NCBI RefSeq assembly: GCF_016862915.1
Contig: NZ_BONW01000034.1
Span: 1-64,000 of the forward strand
Length of the DNA stretch: 64,000 nt
Direction of reading: 5' to 3'
DNA from: Plantactinospora endophytica
GTDB taxonomy: Bacteria; Actinomycetota; Actinomycetes; Mycobacteriales; Micromonosporaceae
Within the stretch, counting starts at the first letter, position 1. Each line of letters begins with the position of its first letter. Below are positions 62,326-64,000 of this stretch, piece by piece. The notes under the pieces were generated by a model. It did no database searches, was not told where the DNA came from, and saw only the letters and a program-made list of their open reading frames with translations. The position numbers and the translations under genes are program-made.

Positions 62326-63134
62326 CGCTTGCGTCCCACTCCGGCGTAGATCAGTGCGCCCCGGTAGCGGTCGTCGACCGTCTCGGTCGGATCCGGGCGC
62401 CAGTCCGGCAGGTTCACCAGCCCCGGCTCCACCAGCTCGAAGCCGGTGAAGAACCGCTCCGTCCCGGCCCGGTCGCGGGCGGTCAGCGGTGTCGGCGTAC
62501 GCCGGTAGAGTTCTTTGATCTTCTCGTCCGACTCGTCACTGGCGCCGTGCGCGCCCTGGGTCACCACCAGATAGCTGCCCGGCGGCAGCCCGTCGGTCAG
62601 TCGGTCGATCGCCCCGTGCGGGTCGTCCGCGTCCGGGATGAAGTGCAGCAGCGCGACCAGCAGCAGCGCGGTCGGCTGACCCAGGTCGAGCAGGCCGGCG
62701 TCGCGTACCTGGTCGAGGATGTCCTGCGGGCGCCGCAGATCCGCCTGGAGTACGGCCGTGCGCTCGTCGCCGCGCAGGATCGCCCGGCTGTGCGCCACCG
62801 CCACCGGGTCGATGTCCACATAGACCACCCGGGCCTCCGGGTCGAACTGCCGGGCGACCTCGTGCACGTTGTTGGCGGTCGGGATGCCGGAGCCGATGTC
62901 CAGGAACTGCCGGATGCCCTGGGCGGCGAGAAAGCGTACCGCCCGACGCAGGAAGGCGCGGTTGGCCCGGGCGTAGCGGACCGCGTCCGGCCAGGCCAGC
63001 TCGGTCTTGCGGGCGATCTCCCGGTCGACCTCGAAGTTGTGCGATCCGCCGAGCCACACGTCGTAGATCCGTGAGGCACTGGGCCGATCGATGTCGATGT
63101 CGTCGGGCGCCCAGTCCGGTTTGCTCACCGTCAC
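62322..63134 (-). CDS. SAM-dependent methyltransferase (PF04672-type)
   Basis: 270 residues of the actinomycete-typical family opening DIDIDRPSASRIYDVWLGGSHNFEVDR. It has the SAM-binding motif FLDIGSGIPTANNVHE (about 91-106), an acidic strand end in VVYVDIDPVAV and ADLRRPQDIL. The biological substrate of this very abundant family is unknown. GTG 63134 gives the conserved N-terminus; GTG 63128 is an alternative. It is the first gene of a coupled pair with the c-di-GMP protein. Confidence 0.9.
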   Translation of the reverse strand: MTVSKPDWAPDDIDIDRPSASRIYDVWLGGSHNFEVDREIARKTELAWPDAVRYARANRAFLRRAVRFLAAQGIRQFLDIGSGIPTANNVHEVARQFDPEARVVYVDIDPVAVAHSRAILRGDERTAVLQADLRRPQDILDQVRDAGLLDLGQPTALLLVALLHFIPDADDPHGAIDRLTDGLPPGSYLVVTQGAHGASDESDEKIKELYRRTPTPLTARDRAGTERFFTGFELVEPGLVNLPDWRPDPTETVDDRYRGALIYAGVGRKR

Positions 63135-63395
63135 ACTCCGCCAGTTCGGTGTTCGCCGTCCGGCCCGGACCCTGCCACCGCATCCTGGCCAGCCCGCGTC
63201 CGCACCGGTATCCGAAGTCGACAGCGTACCGATCAGAACCCGGCCGACGAACCCGCAGACATCGAGACACGCCACCGTCTTCGCCCGGCGACGGCGCCGA
63301 GAACCCTTGCCCCGACAGGGCTCCCGCCGTTCACCTGCCGCGACACTCCGCCGGGCGTGATGATCACGGTCCCGGGCCGGCGTTAAGGTACCCGG

Positions 63396-63767
63396 ATGGA
63401 AAAGCCCACCGTGGGTCTGGTCGACGGTCCGCCGCCGGCCGACCTCGTCATCGAGGACATAACGATCGGGAATGGCCAGGAGGTCCAACCGGGCCAATGG
63501 GCCGTGGTGCACTACGTCGGAGTCTCGTTCGACTCCGGCGAGGAGTTCGACTCGTCGTGGAACCGCGGTTCGCCGTTCAGCTTCCCCGTGGGTGGCGGCA
63601 AGGTCATCGAGGGTTGGGACCAGGGCGTACTCGGGATGCGGGTCGGCGGCCGGCGCAAGCTGGTGATCCCGCCGCAGCTCGGCTACGGCAACCAGGGCGT
63701 CGGCAACCGGATCAAGCCCGGCGCCACGCTCGTCTTCGTCGTCGACCTGGTCGACGTCAAGTTCTGA
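63396..63767 (+). CDS. FKBP-type peptidyl-prolyl cis-trans isomerase
   Basis: 123 residues, a single cytosolic FKBP domain. Typical motifs are VHYVGVSFDSGEEFDSSWNRGSPFSFPVG, VIEGWDQGVLGMRVGGRRKLVIPPQLGYG and ATLVFVVDLVDV. Active-site aromatics Y, F, W and the family Asp are all present. Assists prolyl isomerisation in protein folding. Own promoter region upstream, terminator-like hairpin downstream. Confidence 0.95.
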   Translation: MEKPTVGLVDGPPPADLVIEDITIGNGQEVQPGQWAVVHYVGVSFDSGEEFDSSWNRGSPFSFPVGGGKVIEGWDQGVLGMRVGGRRKLVIPPQLGYGNQGVGNRIKPGATLVFVVDLVDVKF

Positions 63768-63814
63768 TCCGTTCCGACGTCGAATCCTGACCCGGCCGGG
63801 TCCACCCCGGCCGA

Positions 63815-63847
63815 CGGGCCCCGGACGTCGACGACGCCCGGGGCCCG
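63815..63847. terminator. Terminator hairpin
   Basis: CGGGCCCCGG paired with CCGGGGCCCG: a perfect 10-bp stem with a 13-nt loop, between the FKBP gene and the convergent partial gene, serving both. Confidence 0.65.
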
Positions 63848-63872
63848 TGCAGCCGATCGGGCCGGTCCGCGC

Positions 63873-64000
63873 TCAGAAACCGAGCGCGGCCCGGCCGCCC
63901 ACCACCGGCAGGGTCAACGTGCTCGACTTGGGCAGCACGGTGAGCCGGGTGCCGGGCAGCGGCAGCAGGGTGTATTCCTGGTCACTGGAGAAGATCACCA
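63873..64000 (-). CDS. 3' end of an unidentified gene
   Basis: The last 41 codons of a minus-strand gene that continues beyond the right edge. The visible C-terminus includes VIFSSDQEYTLLPLPGTRL and ends VVGGRAALGF. Third codon positions are nearly all G or C. Too short to assign. Confidence 0.5.
   Translation of the reverse strand, partial: VIFSSDQEYTLLPLPGTRLTVLPKSSTLTLPVVGGRAALGF

Noticed and set aside
59215-62349. A 1044-codon plus-strand open frame opposite erm and the c-di-GMP gene
   Set aside because: It lies antisense to two genes with intact catalytic motifs and is Arg/Gly/Pro low complexity.

Overview
High-GC DNA with dense, mostly G/C-ending codons, frequent GTG starts and many 4-bp ATGA/GTGA overlaps. 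Gene families such as an Asp23/AmaP envelope operon, a DUF5937-ArsR regulator, a PF04672-type methyltransferase, a rifamycin phosphotransferase with its RAE element, an Erm methylase and a trypco2 protein all point to a soil actinomycete. Family content and style suggest Micromonosporaceae, but that is inference. I see no rRNA, complete tRNA, transposase, integrase or CRISPR array.

Left part (1-21 kb): mixed small transcription units. These are a GNAT enzyme, an ATP-grasp enzyme, a divergent TetR/membrane-protein pair, a GlxA-like regulator divergent from an HD hydrolase and a quinone-oxidoreductase-like enzyme, and a rifamycin phosphotransferase (rph) with a 19-bp rifamycin-associated element upstream. 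A LysR regulator, a lipoprotein, an SMI1/KNR4 protein, an MFS exporter divergent from an epoxide hydrolase with stacked palindromes between them, a large helical-repeat protein of unknown role, a geranylgeranyl-reductase-like flavoprotein, a second MFS exporter and a metallo-beta-lactamase-fold hydrolase follow.

Middle (21.5-46 kb): a compact Asp23/AmaP envelope-stress operon contains a tightly coupled 36-codon Arg-rich ORF. Next is a long run of minus-strand genes: an S1 protease, a lipoprotein, an ABC exporter, a NarL-type two-component system, a GntR-controlled second ABC exporter and an alpha/beta hydrolase. The divergent region between the S1 protease and an M28 aminopeptidase holds a long inverted repeat and a tRNA-like 3' fragment. 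M20 amidohydrolase, ArsR, RibD/DHFR-like, SagB-like dehydrogenase (two compensating frameshifts), CBM2 secreted protein, epimerase and DUF1906 secreted protein genes follow.

Right part (46-64 kb): a complete tripartite tricarboxylate transporter (tctC-tctB-tctA) faces a CitA/CitB-type two-component system, with a second, orphan TctC lipoprotein divergent from the kinase. Next to it lies a two-gene module, a trypco2 protein followed by a 1365-residue trypsin-STAND NTPase-helical-repeat protein. It has the architecture of NTP-dependent biological conflict (defence) systems and is the most interesting locus here. The window ends with a secreted EEP-fold protein with altered catalytic positions, an Erm 23S rRNA methylase with a His-rich N-terminus, a 38-codon ORF, a PAS-GGDEF-EAL protein coupled to a methyltransferase, an FKBP isomerase and the 3' end of an unidentified gene.
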